Source of the DNA: Suilimivivens sp964571145
Lineage (GTDB): Bacteria > Bacillota > Clostridia > Lachnospirales > Lachnospiraceae
Assembly (NCBI GenBank): GCA_964571145.1
Contig: CAZNAP010000002.1
Location: forward strand, 13,258 to 77,257
Reading direction: 5' to 3'
DNA length: 64,000 nucleotides
Below are positions 49,774 through 58,923 of the stretch, piece by piece. Numbering within the stretch: position 1 is the first letter of the stretch; every line of letters starts with the position of its first letter. The position numbers and the translations under genes were made by a program. Under the pieces are notes generated by a model. It did not search any database. It saw only the letters and a list, made by a program, of their open reading frames with translations, and was not told the origin of the DNA.

Positions 49774-52461
49774 ATGAGCAAAGAATTAGCGAAGACCTAT
49801 GATCCCAAAGGGATTGAGGACAGAATTTATCAAAAATGGCTGGATAAGAAGTATTTTCATGCAGAAGTAGACCATAGCAAAACCCCCTTTACAATTGTGA
49901 TTCCGCCTCCAAATATTACAGGACAACTTCACATGGGGCATGCACTGGATAACACCATGCAGGATATTTTAATCCGCTATAAAAGAATGCAGGGCTACAA
50001 TGCTCTATGGCAGCCGGGTACAGACCATGCCAGTATCGCTACAGAAGTCAAGCTGATTGAGAAACTGAAAGAAGAAGGCATCTCCAAAGAAGATATTGGA
50101 AGAGAAGGATTTTTAAAGCGTGCGTGGGAGTGGAAAGCAGAATACGGCGGACGTATTATTAATCAGCTTAAGAAAATGGGCTCCTCCTGTGACTGGGACA
50201 GAGAACGCTTCACCATGGATGAGGGTTGCAATAAGGCTGTTACAGAAGTTTTTTGCAAAATGTATGAAAAGGGCTGGATTTATAAAGGCAGTCGTATAAT
50301 CAACTGGTGTCCTGTTTGTAATACGTCTATTTCCGATGCAGAGGTTGAGTATGTGGAACAGGCAGGTCATTTCTGGCATATTAAGTATCCCATGATTGAA
50401 GATGACGGGACTGTAAGCACCACCAGATTTGTGGAGTTTGCAACAACCAGACCGGAAACAATGCTGGGTGATACAGCAGTAGCTGTTAATCCTGATGATG
50501 ACAGATATAAAGATTTGATTGGCAAGAAATTATTACTTCCTATTATGAACAGAGAACTTCCGGTTGTAGCTGATTCTTATGTAGATATGGAATTTGGTAC
50601 CGGTGTTGTTAAAATTACACCAGCTCATGACCCTAACGATTTTGAAGTTGGAAAACGTCATAACCTGCCGGAAATCAATATCTTAAATGATGATGCAACC
50701 ATTAACAGCAACGGTGGAAAATACTGTGGTATGGATCGTTATGAAGCCAGAGCTGCGATTGTTAAAGAACTGGATGAAATGGGACTTTTGGAGAAGATTG
50801 AAGATTATTCTCATAATGTAGGTACCCATGATCGTTGTAAGACAACCATTGAGCCTATGATTAAGCAACAGTGGTTTGTTAAAATGGACGAACTGATTCA
50901 ACCGGCTGTAGAAGCTGTAAAAAATGGTGAAGTACAGTTAGTTCCTAAGCGAATGGAAAAGATTTATTTCAACTGGACGGACAATATTCGTGATTGGTGT
51001 ATTTCCAGACAGCTGTGGTGGGGACATAGAATACCGGCTTATTATTGTGACAAGTGCGGTGAAATCGTAGTAAGTGCAAAACAGCCTGAAGCATGTCCGA
51101 AGTGCGGACATACGCATTTGACACAGGATCCGGATACCTTAGATACCTGGTTTTCATCTGCACTGTGGCCCTTTTCCACACTTGGTTGGCCGGAAATGAC
51201 AGAAGATTTGAAATATTTTTATCCTACAGATGTACTGGTAACCGGCTACGATATTATTTTCTTCTGGGTAATCCGTATGATTTTCTCAGGCTATGAGCAA
51301 ATGGGTGAAAAACCGTTTAAAACAGTTCTTTTCCATGGATTAATCAGAGATTCTCAGGGACGGAAAATGAGTAAATCTCTCGGAAACGGAATTGACCCGC
51401 TGGAGATTATCGATCAATACGGTGCAGATGCGTTAAGACTGACATTAGTAACCGGAAATGCACCCGGAAATGATATGCGTTTCTATTATGAGAGAGTGGA
51501 AGCCAACAGAAACTTTGCCAATAAGATTTGGAATGCTTCCCGATTTATTATGATGAACATGTCAGGTGATCATGCTGATATGGCAGCAGCTGCAGATAGT
51601 GCGGATTACAAGAGCCTGAGTCTGGAACCGGTAGATAAATGGATTTTATCGAAACTAAATACCCTGATTCAAGATGTTACAGAGCACATGGACAGTTACG
51701 AAATGGGTATTGCAGTACAGAAGATTTATGACTTTATCTGGGATGAATTCTGTGACTGGTACATCGAAATGGTGAAACCCAGACTTTATAATTCGGAAAA
51801 TAAAGACAGTAAAATCGCTGCTTTATGGACATTAAAAACTGTTTTATTGGACGCACTGAGATTGCTTCATCCCTATATGCCTTTCGTGACAGAAGAGATT
51901 TTCTGTACCCTACAATCCGAGGAAGAATCCATTATGATTTCGGCTTGGCCTAAGTATCAGGCACAGTGGGACTTCCAGAAAGAAGAAAAGGAAGTAGAAG
52001 TAATAAAGGAGGCAGTCAGAGGTATTCGAAATGTGCGTACAGAAATGAATGTGCCACCAAGTAAAAAAGCCAAAGTTTATGTAGTCAGTGACAAAGAAGA
52101 AAACAGAACAATCTTTTCGGAAGGAAAGCTCTTTTTCCAATCTTTGGCATATGCATCTGAGGTTGCCATACAGGCAGATAAAACAGGAATAGCACAGGAT
52201 GCTGTATCAGTCGTGATTGCCAATGCTACTTTGTACATTCCATTTGCTGAGTTGGTAGATATTCAACAGGAAATAGAACGCTTGAAGAAGGAAGAAATAA
52301 GACTTTCAGGAGAACTTGCAAGAGTCAACGGAATGCTGAGTAATGAGCGGTTTGTGTCAAAAGCACCGGAAGCTAAAATCCAAGAGGAAAAAGAAAAACT
52401 GGAAAAATATACACAGATGATGGAACAGGTTAAGATACGTTTGCAACAACTACAGGTATAA
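49774..52461 (+). CDS. valS: Valyl-tRNA synthetase
   Basis: It charges tRNA-Val. The 895-residue class I enzyme has PPPNITGQLHMGHALDNT (HIGH-like), the CP1 editing domain with ATTRPETMLGDTAVAVNPDD, and GRKMSKSLGNGIDPLEI (KMSKS). A helical anticodon domain and the C-terminal coiled coil (QQEIERLKKEEIRLSGELARVNGMLSNERFVSKAPEAKIQEEKEKLEKY) end the protein. The start is ATG 49774 with GGAAGGAG upstream; the same frame reads back into the T-box but is not translated. A strong terminator follows. Confidence 0.97.
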   Translation: MSKELAKTYDPKGIEDRIYQKWLDKKYFHAEVDHSKTPFTIVIPPPNITGQLHMGHALDNTMQDILIRYKRMQGYNALWQPGTDHASIATEVKLIEKLKEEGISKEDIGREGFLKRAWEWKAEYGGRIINQLKKMGSSCDWDRERFTMDEGCNKAVTEVFCKMYEKGWIYKGSRIINWCPVCNTSISDAEVEYVEQAGHFWHIKYPMIEDDGTVSTTRFVEFATTRPETMLGDTAVAVNPDDDRYKDLIGKKLLLPIMNRELPVVADSYVDMEFGTGVVKITPAHDPNDFEVGKRHNLPEINILNDDATINSNGGKYCGMDRYEARAAIVKELDEMGLLEKIEDYSHNVGTHDRCKTTIEPMIKQQWFVKMDELIQPAVEAVKNGEVQLVPKRMEKIYFNWTDNIRDWCISRQLWWGHRIPAYYCDKCGEIVVSAKQPEACPKCGHTHLTQDPDTLDTWFSSALWPFSTLGWPEMTEDLKYFYPTDVLVTGYDIIFFWVIRMIFSGYEQMGEKPFKTVLFHGLIRDSQGRKMSKSLGNGIDPLEIIDQYGADALRLTLVTGNAPGNDMRFYYERVEANRNFANKIWNASRFIMMNMSGDHADMAAAADSADYKSLSLEPVDKWILSKLNTLIQDVTEHMDSYEMGIAVQKIYDFIWDEFCDWYIEMVKPRLYNSENKDSKIAALWTLKTVLLDALRLLHPYMPFVTEEIFCTLQSEEESIMISAWPKYQAQWDFQKEEKEVEVIKEAVRGIRNVRTEMNVPPSKKAKVYVVSDKEENRTIFSEGKLFFQSLAYASEVAIQADKTGIAQDAVSVVIANATLYIPFAELVDIQQEIERLKKEEIRLSGELARVNGMLSNERFVSKAPEAKIQEEKEKLEKYTQMMEQVKIRLQQLQV

Positions 52462-52473
52462 TGTTACAATAGG

Positions 52474-52504
52474 GTCAGAAGAAGAAATTCTTCTGACTCT
52501 TTTT
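52474..52504 (+). terminator. Rho-independent terminator after valS
   Basis: GTCAGAAGAA, loop GAAA, TTCTTCTGAC: a perfect 10-bp stem followed by TCTTTTT. Confidence 0.92.
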
Positions 52505-52521
52505 GGGAGGAGGGAAACAGT

Positions 52522-54102
52522 ATGGCTGAAGAAATGGAACTGTTATCTGAAGAGGAACTTGCGAAGCTCCGTCAAGAAATAGAGGAGCTGTCTGTTACTG
52601 TAGAAGTTCCTGATGAAGAAGAGGAACAGGAGAAGAATCCTGAAGACTATATTCAAAAGCAAGCGCCTAAACAGATATTAGAGGAAGCTATGTTGAAGCC
52701 CCTGTCCATAGATGAGAATGGTTCTTATGTGAAGGTATCCGATGATAAGCAGAGCGCCTGGTTGTATTTAATGCCACCGGGAGAAGGCAAAGACAATTAT
52801 ACCTACGAGGAACTTTTGGAATTCCTGAGTAAAAAAGGTGGCGTGAGTCATGGGTATCATCGTTCTAATTTGAAGGCCATGATTAAGAAGAAAATTTTCG
52901 AGAGAGAAATTTTAGTAGCAGAAGGACAACCGGCAATTGAGGGAAATGACGGTTATTATGAATATAAATTTGATCCGGAACAGTATCGCAGCCCTAAAGT
53001 CTTAGAAGACGGACGAGTTGATTATACCAGTATGAGTACCTTGCAGAATGTGAAAGAGGGCGATGTAGTTGCCATTTATCACCATGCTAAAATGGGGCAG
53101 GACGGATTTGATATAACTGGAAAAGCATTGTCAGCCAAGAAGGTTAGAGAGATTCCTCCGTTACATGGACCATCCATTATGACAGCAGAGGATCCCGATG
53201 TATATTTAGCAGCAAAAGATGGTAAAATTGAGTTTGTAAATGGAAAGATTGATATACAATCCTTACATGAAATAAATGGTGATGTGACACTGATTACAGG
53301 CAAAGTAGAATTCTTTGGCGACGTTGTGATTCAGGGTAATGTGGAAGCAGGCGTTGTGATTCGTGCCGGAAGAAATATTGAAATAAAAGGAATTGTGGAA
53401 GCTGTAGATATGTTTGCAGGCGGAGATATTATTCTTTCCCGTGGTATTCAGGGCGCACAAAAAGCAAAAATATCAGCCAAAGGCAATGTTCTTGCTGATT
53501 TTATCGAGCATACAGTTGTCACAGCTGGTGGAAATGTGCAGGCCAATACAATTATGAATTCGCGCATTGTGGCTGATGGAACGATTACATTAACCGGCAA
53601 AAAGGGTGCAATTATCGGTGGTTATTCGCATGCATTGCTTGGAATTACAGCTACTGAAATTGGTAATACCGCAGAACTACGCACCATTGTGCATTGTGGT
53701 TGCGAAAAAGAGACTTTTCAGAAGGCATTAATGGTCAGAAAAAAGGCATCGGACCTATCCGATAAGCTGCGCAGTACATCTGAGGAAGTGTCGGCATTAA
53801 GGAAAAAGAAACTTGCTGAACAGGGCGAACTTCCAAGAATGTTAGAGAGCAGATTAATAGTATTGGAACAAAGTCTCATGAGCATGAAGACAGAATTGCA
53901 GGAAACACTTATAGAACGAGATTTATTGGAAAAAGATATTGTGGCAGGACAGGAGGCAACCATTCTAGTAAACGGAAATATTTACAGAGGAACAGTGGTA
54001 AGTCTTGGACAGATGCAAATGCCAATCGAATATACCACTTGTTATATGCGGTATTTCCAACAGAGAGGCATGATAGAGACAAGCGTAATTGCGTACTCCT
54101 AA
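52522..54102 (+). CDS. FapA-family protein (DUF342)
   Basis: The 526-residue protein has an acidic N-terminus and a DUF342/FapA core. The core includes a parallel beta-helix seen as regularly spaced glycine and hydrophobic residues (about 215-400: VDIQSLHEINGDVTLITGKVEFFGDVVIQGNVEAGVVIRAGRNIEIKGIVEA). A coiled-coil region (about 405-470) and a small C-terminal beta domain (AGQEATILVNGNIYRGTVVSLG) follow. These cytosolic proteins are widespread in Clostridia and of uncertain role, with links to polar or surface assembly elsewhere. A GGGAGGAGG site precedes the ATG. Confidence 0.9.
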   Translation: MAEEMELLSEEELAKLRQEIEELSVTVEVPDEEEEQEKNPEDYIQKQAPKQILEEAMLKPLSIDENGSYVKVSDDKQSAWLYLMPPGEGKDNYTYEELLEFLSKKGGVSHGYHRSNLKAMIKKKIFEREILVAEGQPAIEGNDGYYEYKFDPEQYRSPKVLEDGRVDYTSMSTLQNVKEGDVVAIYHHAKMGQDGFDITGKALSAKKVREIPPLHGPSIMTAEDPDVYLAAKDGKIEFVNGKIDIQSLHEINGDVTLITGKVEFFGDVVIQGNVEAGVVIRAGRNIEIKGIVEAVDMFAGGDIILSRGIQGAQKAKISAKGNVLADFIEHTVVTAGGNVQANTIMNSRIVADGTITLTGKKGAIIGGYSHALLGITATEIGNTAELRTIVHCGCEKETFQKALMVRKKASDLSDKLRSTSEEVSALRKKKLAEQGELPRMLESRLIVLEQSLMSMKTELQETLIERDLLEKDIVAGQEATILVNGNIYRGTVVSLGQMQMPIEYTTCYMRYFQQRGMIETSVIAYS

Positions 54103-54116
54103 AGGACAATAATGAG

Positions 54117-55427
54117 ATGACATACAATGATGTGGAAAAGCAGATTTTGGACATACCAAAGTTTGCAGGGAAAAATACACCGGAGGATACAGCCAGACTT
54201 TTGGAACTGTTAACCGGTGGTAAATGCAGCAGCAAAATAATACATGTTGCCGGCACAAACGGAAAGGGTTCTGTTTGTGCTTATTTGCGTTCTATTTTGA
54301 TGGAAAGCGGTTATCGGGTAGGCATGTTCAGCTCTCCGCATTTGATTACCATGCGGGAGCGAATTTGTATTAACAATGAAATGATTTCAGAAAAGGACTT
54401 CACTAGAATCTATCAGGATATCGATTGTTTCTTGAAACGTCAAAAAGTGGAAAATAATCAGGAGAAATTTTCACATCCTTCTTTTTTTGAATATTTGTTT
54501 TTAATGGCGATGGTCTATTTTCAGGAAAAGAAACTGGATTATATCATTTTGGAAACAGGTCTTGGCGGTAGGTTGGATGCTACGAATTGTGTCAAAAATC
54601 CAGCAGTTTGTATTATTACAAAAATCGGTTATGATCATATGCAATACCTTGGAAATACCCTAAGCGAGATTGCGGGAGAGAAAGCCGGCATTATTAAAAA
54701 AGAGGTACCTGTGGTATTTTGGAAACAGGGTCACGAGATTAACGATATATTGACAGATTGTGCGGAAAAAGCTAAAAGTCCCACGATTATAATCGGAAAA
54801 GATAGTATTTTGGATGTGAATATACATAATAAAAGCATTGATTTTTCCGTCCATACTGGTTATTATAATTATATTAGTCTATCTCTGGATACAGTTGCTT
54901 TGTATCAGGTGGAAAATGCATCTTTGGCAGTTGCAGCTGCGGAAGTTTTGCAGGATGAGAAGATAACACCTGAGAAAATTAGCGACGGACTTAGAAAGGC
55001 ACATTGGCCGGGCAGAATGGAAGAGATATGCCCGGGCGTTTTTCTGGATGGTGCCCACAACGAGGATGGAATAGACGCTTTTTTATCGACAGTCAAGCAG
55101 ATGGACTGCAGGGGAAATAAACTGTTACTTTTTGGTGTGGTAGCGGATAAACAATACCAGCAGATGATTCAACGAATAGCCGGTTCACACCTCTTTTCAA
55201 ATATTGCAGTAACAACGCTGGAATCTGACAGAAGCGTTTCGCTTAACAAGCTTATAGAAATATGGAAGCAATATCAAGATACTCGTTGTAGCTTTCATCA
55301 AAATGCAGAAGAGGCATACCAATATCTTACAAACATGAAGCAGGAAGATGATATCGTTTATGTAGCCGGTTCGTTATATTTAGTAGGCCAGATAGAGTCC
55401 CTGATAAGGAGAATACCGGATGATTGA
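54117..55427 (+). CDS. folC: Folylpolyglutamate synthase / dihydrofolate synthase
   Basis: FolC adds glutamate to (dihydro)folate. The 436-residue Mur-ligase-fold protein has the P-loop VAGTNGKGSVCAYL, the SSPHLITMRERI omega-loop block, ETGLGGRLDATN and the C-terminal domain GVFLDGAHNEDGIDAFL. I set the start at ATG 54117; the frame opens with TTG at 54039 inside the preceding gene, which is unlikely. Its stop overlaps the ATG of a 48-codon gene. Confidence 0.94.
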   Translation: MTYNDVEKQILDIPKFAGKNTPEDTARLLELLTGGKCSSKIIHVAGTNGKGSVCAYLRSILMESGYRVGMFSSPHLITMRERICINNEMISEKDFTRIYQDIDCFLKRQKVENNQEKFSHPSFFEYLFLMAMVYFQEKKLDYIILETGLGGRLDATNCVKNPAVCIITKIGYDHMQYLGNTLSEIAGEKAGIIKKEVPVVFWKQGHEINDILTDCAEKAKSPTIIIGKDSILDVNIHNKSIDFSVHTGYYNYISLSLDTVALYQVENASLAVAAAEVLQDEKITPEKISDGLRKAHWPGRMEEICPGVFLDGAHNEDGIDAFLSTVKQMDCRGNKLLLFGVVADKQYQQMIQRIAGSHLFSNIAVTTLESDRSVSLNKLIEIWKQYQDTRCSFHQNAEEAYQYLTNMKQEDDIVYVAGSLYLVGQIESLIRRIPDD

Positions 55428-55566
55428 TTTTGAGGAAGAATTAAAGAAATTTCACCCCAGCCTTGAGGTTGAGGATGCAGAAGAAGCTATATACAATCAA
55501 GATTTAACGGATATGGCTGATATTTTGATAAAAATGGCAGAGAAGACAAAGCCAGCAGAAGAATAA
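55420..55566 (+). CDS. Small acidic protein of 48 residues
   Basis: An ATG at 55420 overlaps the last codons of folC, with AAGGAG 8 nt upstream, and the frame ends at TAA 55564-55566, 11 bp before the next gene. The product is acidic and likely helical (MIDFEEELKKFHP start, DLTDMADILIKMAEK). No family is recognised. The tight coupling on both sides and a good ribosome site support a real gene. Confidence 0.7.
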   Translation: MIDFEEELKKFHPSLEVEDAEEAIYNQDLTDMADILIKMAEKTKPAEE

Positions 55567-55577
55567 GGAGTGACGGC

Positions 55578-57002
55578 ATGATTTGTTATAATTGTGGATG
55601 CCGTTTAACAGAACATGATTTTTGTACGGGCTGTGGCGTGGATGTATCGCTATATAAGAAGATACTGTTCACATCTAACCGTTTTTATAATGATGGGTTG
55701 GAGCGTGCTACTGTAAGGGACTTGTCTGGGGCAATTATCAGTTTACGGCAGAGTTTAAAATTTAATAAGAATAATATCGACGCAAGAAATCTTCTTGGGC
55801 TTGTTTATTTTGAAATGGGAGAGGTGGTTACCGCTTTAAGCGAATGGGTAATCAGCAAGAATCTACGCCCTAAAAAGAATATAGCAGATGATTATATTGA
55901 TATGATTCAGACCAATCAATCCAGACTGGATATGATTAATCAGACAATCAAGAAATACAATCAAGCATTGCTTTACTGCTACCAAAACAGTCAGGACTTG
56001 GCAATTATTCAATTGAAGAAGGTATTGTCTTTTAATCCCAAGTACTTGCGTGCACATCAGCTTTTAGCATTACTATACATAAATACCGAGGAATGGGAAA
56101 AGGCGCGTATTGAATTAGGCAAATGCATTCAAATAGATACCAACAATACAGCGACTTTAAGGTATTTAAAAGAAGTAGAGCATATGCTGATGCCAGAGGA
56201 AGTGGCTAAAAATCTTCCCAAGAAGAAAGACGCTCCGGATAAAATTGTCAGATATCAAAGTGGCAATGAGACAATCATTCAGCCTGTTAATAAAAAGGAA
56301 TCGAAAGGGGTTCCGGTTTTATTAAATTTGGGAATCGGTGTGGTAATTGGCGTGGCGATTTCATGCTTCCTTATTTTACCTGGTCAGATTCAAACAGCTA
56401 AAGTGAATATTAATGATGAACTCAGAGTAGTCAGTGAACAGTCAGATGCCAAAACCGCATCGATTGACGAATTGGAACAAAAGGTTCAGAAATTAACAGA
56501 TGACAATACGCAATTGACAGAAGAACTGGCAGCTTATCGCGGAACGGACGGAACAATCAAGGCCACCGACGGACTGATGATGGCAGTTGGGGCTTATCTG
56601 GAGACACCGGAGGATATTGCAACCATAGCGACTTATCTGGAGGCTTTGGAAAATGAGAGTGAAACCGAAGATGAAGCCTTATACAAGACAGATTCCTTTG
56701 TTACTCTTTACAATGATTTTATTAATCTGGTTGGAGGTAATCTGGCAACTTATTATTATGATAAGGGCTACGAGAGCTATCGCGGAGAGAATTTTGAAGC
56801 GGCAATTCCAGACTTGGAAAATGCTTACAAATATAATCCGGAAAACGGAGACGCTTTATTTTATTTAGGAAATTCTTATCGGAAAAACAACAATAATGAT
56901 AAAGCAAAGGAAGTATATGCACAAGTTATTGATAACTTCTCAGGTACAGAGAGAGCCAGCAGATCTGAAACTTATTTGGCAGAAATCAATAATGCAGAAT
57001 AG
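55578..57002 (+). CDS. Zinc-ribbon, TPR-repeat membrane protein
   Basis: The 474-residue protein starts with a zinc ribbon (CYNCGCRLTEHDFCTGCG). Several TPR repeats (about 35-215, for example AIIQLKKVLSFNPKYLRAHQLLALLYINTEEWEKARIEL), one transmembrane helix (about 247-267), a coiled coil and a second TPR block at the outer side (YESYRGENFEAAIPDLENAYKYNPENGDALFYLGNSYRKNN) follow. It probably scaffolds other proteins at the membrane. It follows the 48-residue gene after 11 bp with GGAG in front. A terminator stands 57 bp after the stop. Confidence 0.85.
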   Translation: MICYNCGCRLTEHDFCTGCGVDVSLYKKILFTSNRFYNDGLERATVRDLSGAIISLRQSLKFNKNNIDARNLLGLVYFEMGEVVTALSEWVISKNLRPKKNIADDYIDMIQTNQSRLDMINQTIKKYNQALLYCYQNSQDLAIIQLKKVLSFNPKYLRAHQLLALLYINTEEWEKARIELGKCIQIDTNNTATLRYLKEVEHMLMPEEVAKNLPKKKDAPDKIVRYQSGNETIIQPVNKKESKGVPVLLNLGIGVVIGVAISCFLILPGQIQTAKVNINDELRVVSEQSDAKTASIDELEQKVQKLTDDNTQLTEELAAYRGTDGTIKATDGLMMAVGAYLETPEDIATIATYLEALENESETEDEALYKTDSFVTLYNDFINLVGGNLATYYYDKGYESYRGENFEAAIPDLENAYKYNPENGDALFYLGNSYRKNNNNDKAKEVYAQVIDNFSGTERASRSETYLAEINNAE

Positions 57003-57059
57003 AGAATAATTGAATAGATATTAGTGGAATAAATATTTGTGGAATAGAGAACATACAAA

Positions 57060-57090
57060 AGAGAACATACGCAGGTGTGTTCTCTTTTTT
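57060..57090 (+). terminator. Rho-independent terminator after the TPR gene
   Basis: AGAGAACATAC, loop GCAG, GTGTGTTCTCT form an 11-bp stem with one G-T pair, followed by TTTTT. Confidence 0.88.
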
Positions 57091-57168
57091 GTGTGAGTAG
57101 CGAGTTCCAAATGGTGATTGTGTGCTGATGCGCCGGAGGGCGTATATGCAATAGATTAGGAGGAAGAC

Positions 57169-57468
57169 AAGTTTCAGGTAATTGATAATTACCTGATGGT
57201 CAAGATGCCTGAAGAAATTGACCATCACAAATCGGTTTACATAAGTCGAAAAGCAGATGAATATATTTTGAAGGAAGGAGTAGGAAATGTGGTTTTTGAT
57301 TTTGAAGAAACCAGATTTATGGACAGTTCTGGAATTGGAGTAATTATAGGAAGATAAAAGAAAATATCTTATTTTGGTGGAAAAGTATTTGTAATCAATA
57401 CAGATACCAGAATTAGACGAACACTCATGATATGCGGTTTACATAAAGTTATAGATATCATGGAATAG
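57169..57468 (+). pseudogene. spoIIAA: Anti-sigma F factor antagonist SpoIIAA, disrupted
   Basis: The frame encodes a recognisable STAS-domain SpoIIAA: VIDNYLMVKMPEEIDHH, VGNVVFDFEETRFMDSSGIGVIIGR with the phosphorylatable serine, then KKISYFGGKVFVINTDTRIRRTLM and IDIME. Two lesions are visible. The codon at the proper distance from AGGAGG, where the start should be, is AAG (57169-57171). Codon 57355-57357 is TAA where the family has a Tyr after IIGR. No upstream in-frame start exists (TAG at 57157-57159). In spore formers SpoIIAA frees sigma F from SpoIIAB. It is followed by intact spoIIAB and sigF. Confidence 0.88.
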
Positions 57469-57543
57469 AGATTAAAATTATGGAATATAAATTGTGAAGC
57501 AGAAGTTATGGAGTAAGAGATCGTCAATGAAAGGAAGAGAAAG

Positions 57544-58053
57544 ATGGACCGAGAGCAAACAATGCAAGCGGAAGTGGAGAAAGCGGTAACATATAACGAA
57601 ATGAGGATTACATTTGATGCTGTTTCAATCAATGAATCATTTGCCAGAATTGTAGTAGCCGCTTTTGTAACGCCGCTAAATCCTACTATGGAGGAAATTT
57701 CAGATATTAAAACTGCCATATCAGAGGCAGTAACGAATTCTATTATACATGGATATGACGGAGAAGTGGTTTCGGCATCCGGGACAAGAAATCAAATAGA
57801 AATGTGCTGTATTTTGGAAGGCGATGTTTTGCATGTGGAAATCAAAGATGCAGGAAAAGGTATTGTAGATATTGAACAGGCAATGGAACCGCTTTTTACA
57901 ACAAAACCGGAAATGGATCGTTCGGGAATGGGATTTGCTTTTATGGAAGCGTTTATGGATGACCTAGAGGTGGTGTCGGAACCCGGATGCGGAACCAGTG
58001 TATTGATGAAAAAGAAATTAGGAACCACATCATGGCTCAGGCTTAAGGAGTAA
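57544..58053 (+). CDS. spoIIAB: Anti-sigma F factor SpoIIAB
   Basis: SpoIIAB is a GHKL-type kinase that binds sigma F and phosphorylates SpoIIAA. The 169-residue protein has the N box (DIKTAISEAVTNSIIHGYDG), G1 (VEIKDAGKGIVDIEQAMEPLF) and G2 (RSGMGFAFMEAFMD) motifs. The N-terminus is about 20 residues longer than usual; an internal ATG (residue 20) would give the standard length. It ends 3 bp before sigF. With spoIIAA broken, its partner-switching input is missing. Confidence 0.94.
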   Translation: MDREQTMQAEVEKAVTYNEMRITFDAVSINESFARIVVAAFVTPLNPTMEEISDIKTAISEAVTNSIIHGYDGEVVSASGTRNQIEMCCILEGDVLHVEIKDAGKGIVDIEQAMEPLFTTKPEMDRSGMGFAFMEAFMDDLEVVSEPGCGTSVLMKKKLGTTSWLRLKE

Positions 58054-58056
58054 TTC

Positions 58057-58803
58057 ATGACAGAAAATTCAGTACTGATCGAAAGAGCACAAGCAGGAGA
58101 AAAAGAAGCAAGAGAAGTACTGATAGAAAAGAATCTGGGTCTGGTGCATCATATAGTGAAACGTTTTCAAGGAAGAGGATATGAGCAGGAGGATTTATTC
58201 CAGATTGGGGTAATTGGTTTGATTAAGTCCATTGATAAATTCAATACGGATTATGATGTGCAATTTTCAACGTATGCAGTTCCACTGATTACGGGGGAAA
58301 TTAAGCGATTTATCAGAGATGATGGCATTGTGAAGGTGTCCAGAACGCTCAAGGAGAACGGACTTAGGATTAAGTATGCACGCGAGCGGCTTAGCACTCA
58401 GCTCAATAGAGACCCGTCCTTGGAGGAGGTATCAGCGGAAGCGGAACTAACGACAGAAGAAGTATTAATGGCAATGGAAGCAAATATTCAGGTTGAGTCA
58501 ATTTACAAGTCCGTGTATCAAAATGATGGCAATGAAATTTTCATGGTTGATCAATTGGCTGATGAAAAGAGTGATGAACAAGAGGCATTACTGAATCATT
58601 TGGTAGTGTCACAATTGTTGTCTGCGTTATCTCCTGAAGAACAAAAATTAATAACTTTACGTTATTATCGTGATAAAACGCAAACGGAGGTTGCAAAAGT
58701 CCTTGGAATCAGTCAGGTACAGGTGAGCAGACTGGAAAAGAAGATTTTACTTAATTTGCGGCAGAAGTTGGCAGATCGGCCCAGAGAAAGTGCGAATAGT
58801 TGA
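58057..58803 (+). CDS. sigF: RNA polymerase sigma factor SigF (forespore)
   Basis: Sigma F drives the first forespore-specific transcription. The 248-residue protein has region 2 (NLGLVHHIVKRFQGRGYEQEDLFQIGVIGLIKSIDKFNTDYDVQFSTYAVPLITGEIKRFIRDDG), region 3 and region 4 (LITLRYYRDKTQTEVAKVLGISQVQVSRLEKKIL), all intact and of normal length. It is the last gene of the spoIIA locus; spoVA genes, which follow it in bacilli, are elsewhere in this window. Confidence 0.96.
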   Translation: MTENSVLIERAQAGEKEAREVLIEKNLGLVHHIVKRFQGRGYEQEDLFQIGVIGLIKSIDKFNTDYDVQFSTYAVPLITGEIKRFIRDDGIVKVSRTLKENGLRIKYARERLSTQLNRDPSLEEVSAEAELTTEEVLMAMEANIQVESIYKSVYQNDGNEIFMVDQLADEKSDEQEALLNHLVVSQLLSALSPEEQKLITLRYYRDKTQTEVAKVLGISQVQVSRLEKKILLNLRQKLADRPRESANS

Positions 58804-58835
58804 ATGCAGTGCGGTATGGAATCAACGTGGAACGG

Positions 58836-58864
58836 TTGACATAAGTCTAAAAATAGGGTAGAGT
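58836..58864 (+). promoter_or_regulatory. Promoter of the secreted glucosaminidase-like gene
   Basis: TTGACA (58836-58841), a 17-nt spacer and TAGAGT (58859-58864). Confidence 0.55.
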
Positions 58865-58923
58865 ATATTATGTAAACATATCGTTATTTTATCTATTTAT
58901 GGGTATATAGTATGGGGACAAAC

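Noticed and set aside
57469..57543. Programmed read-through or frameshift to rescue spoIIAA
   Set aside because: The stop is a TAA with no recoding signal seen, and the start codon is also missing, so recoding would not restore the protein.
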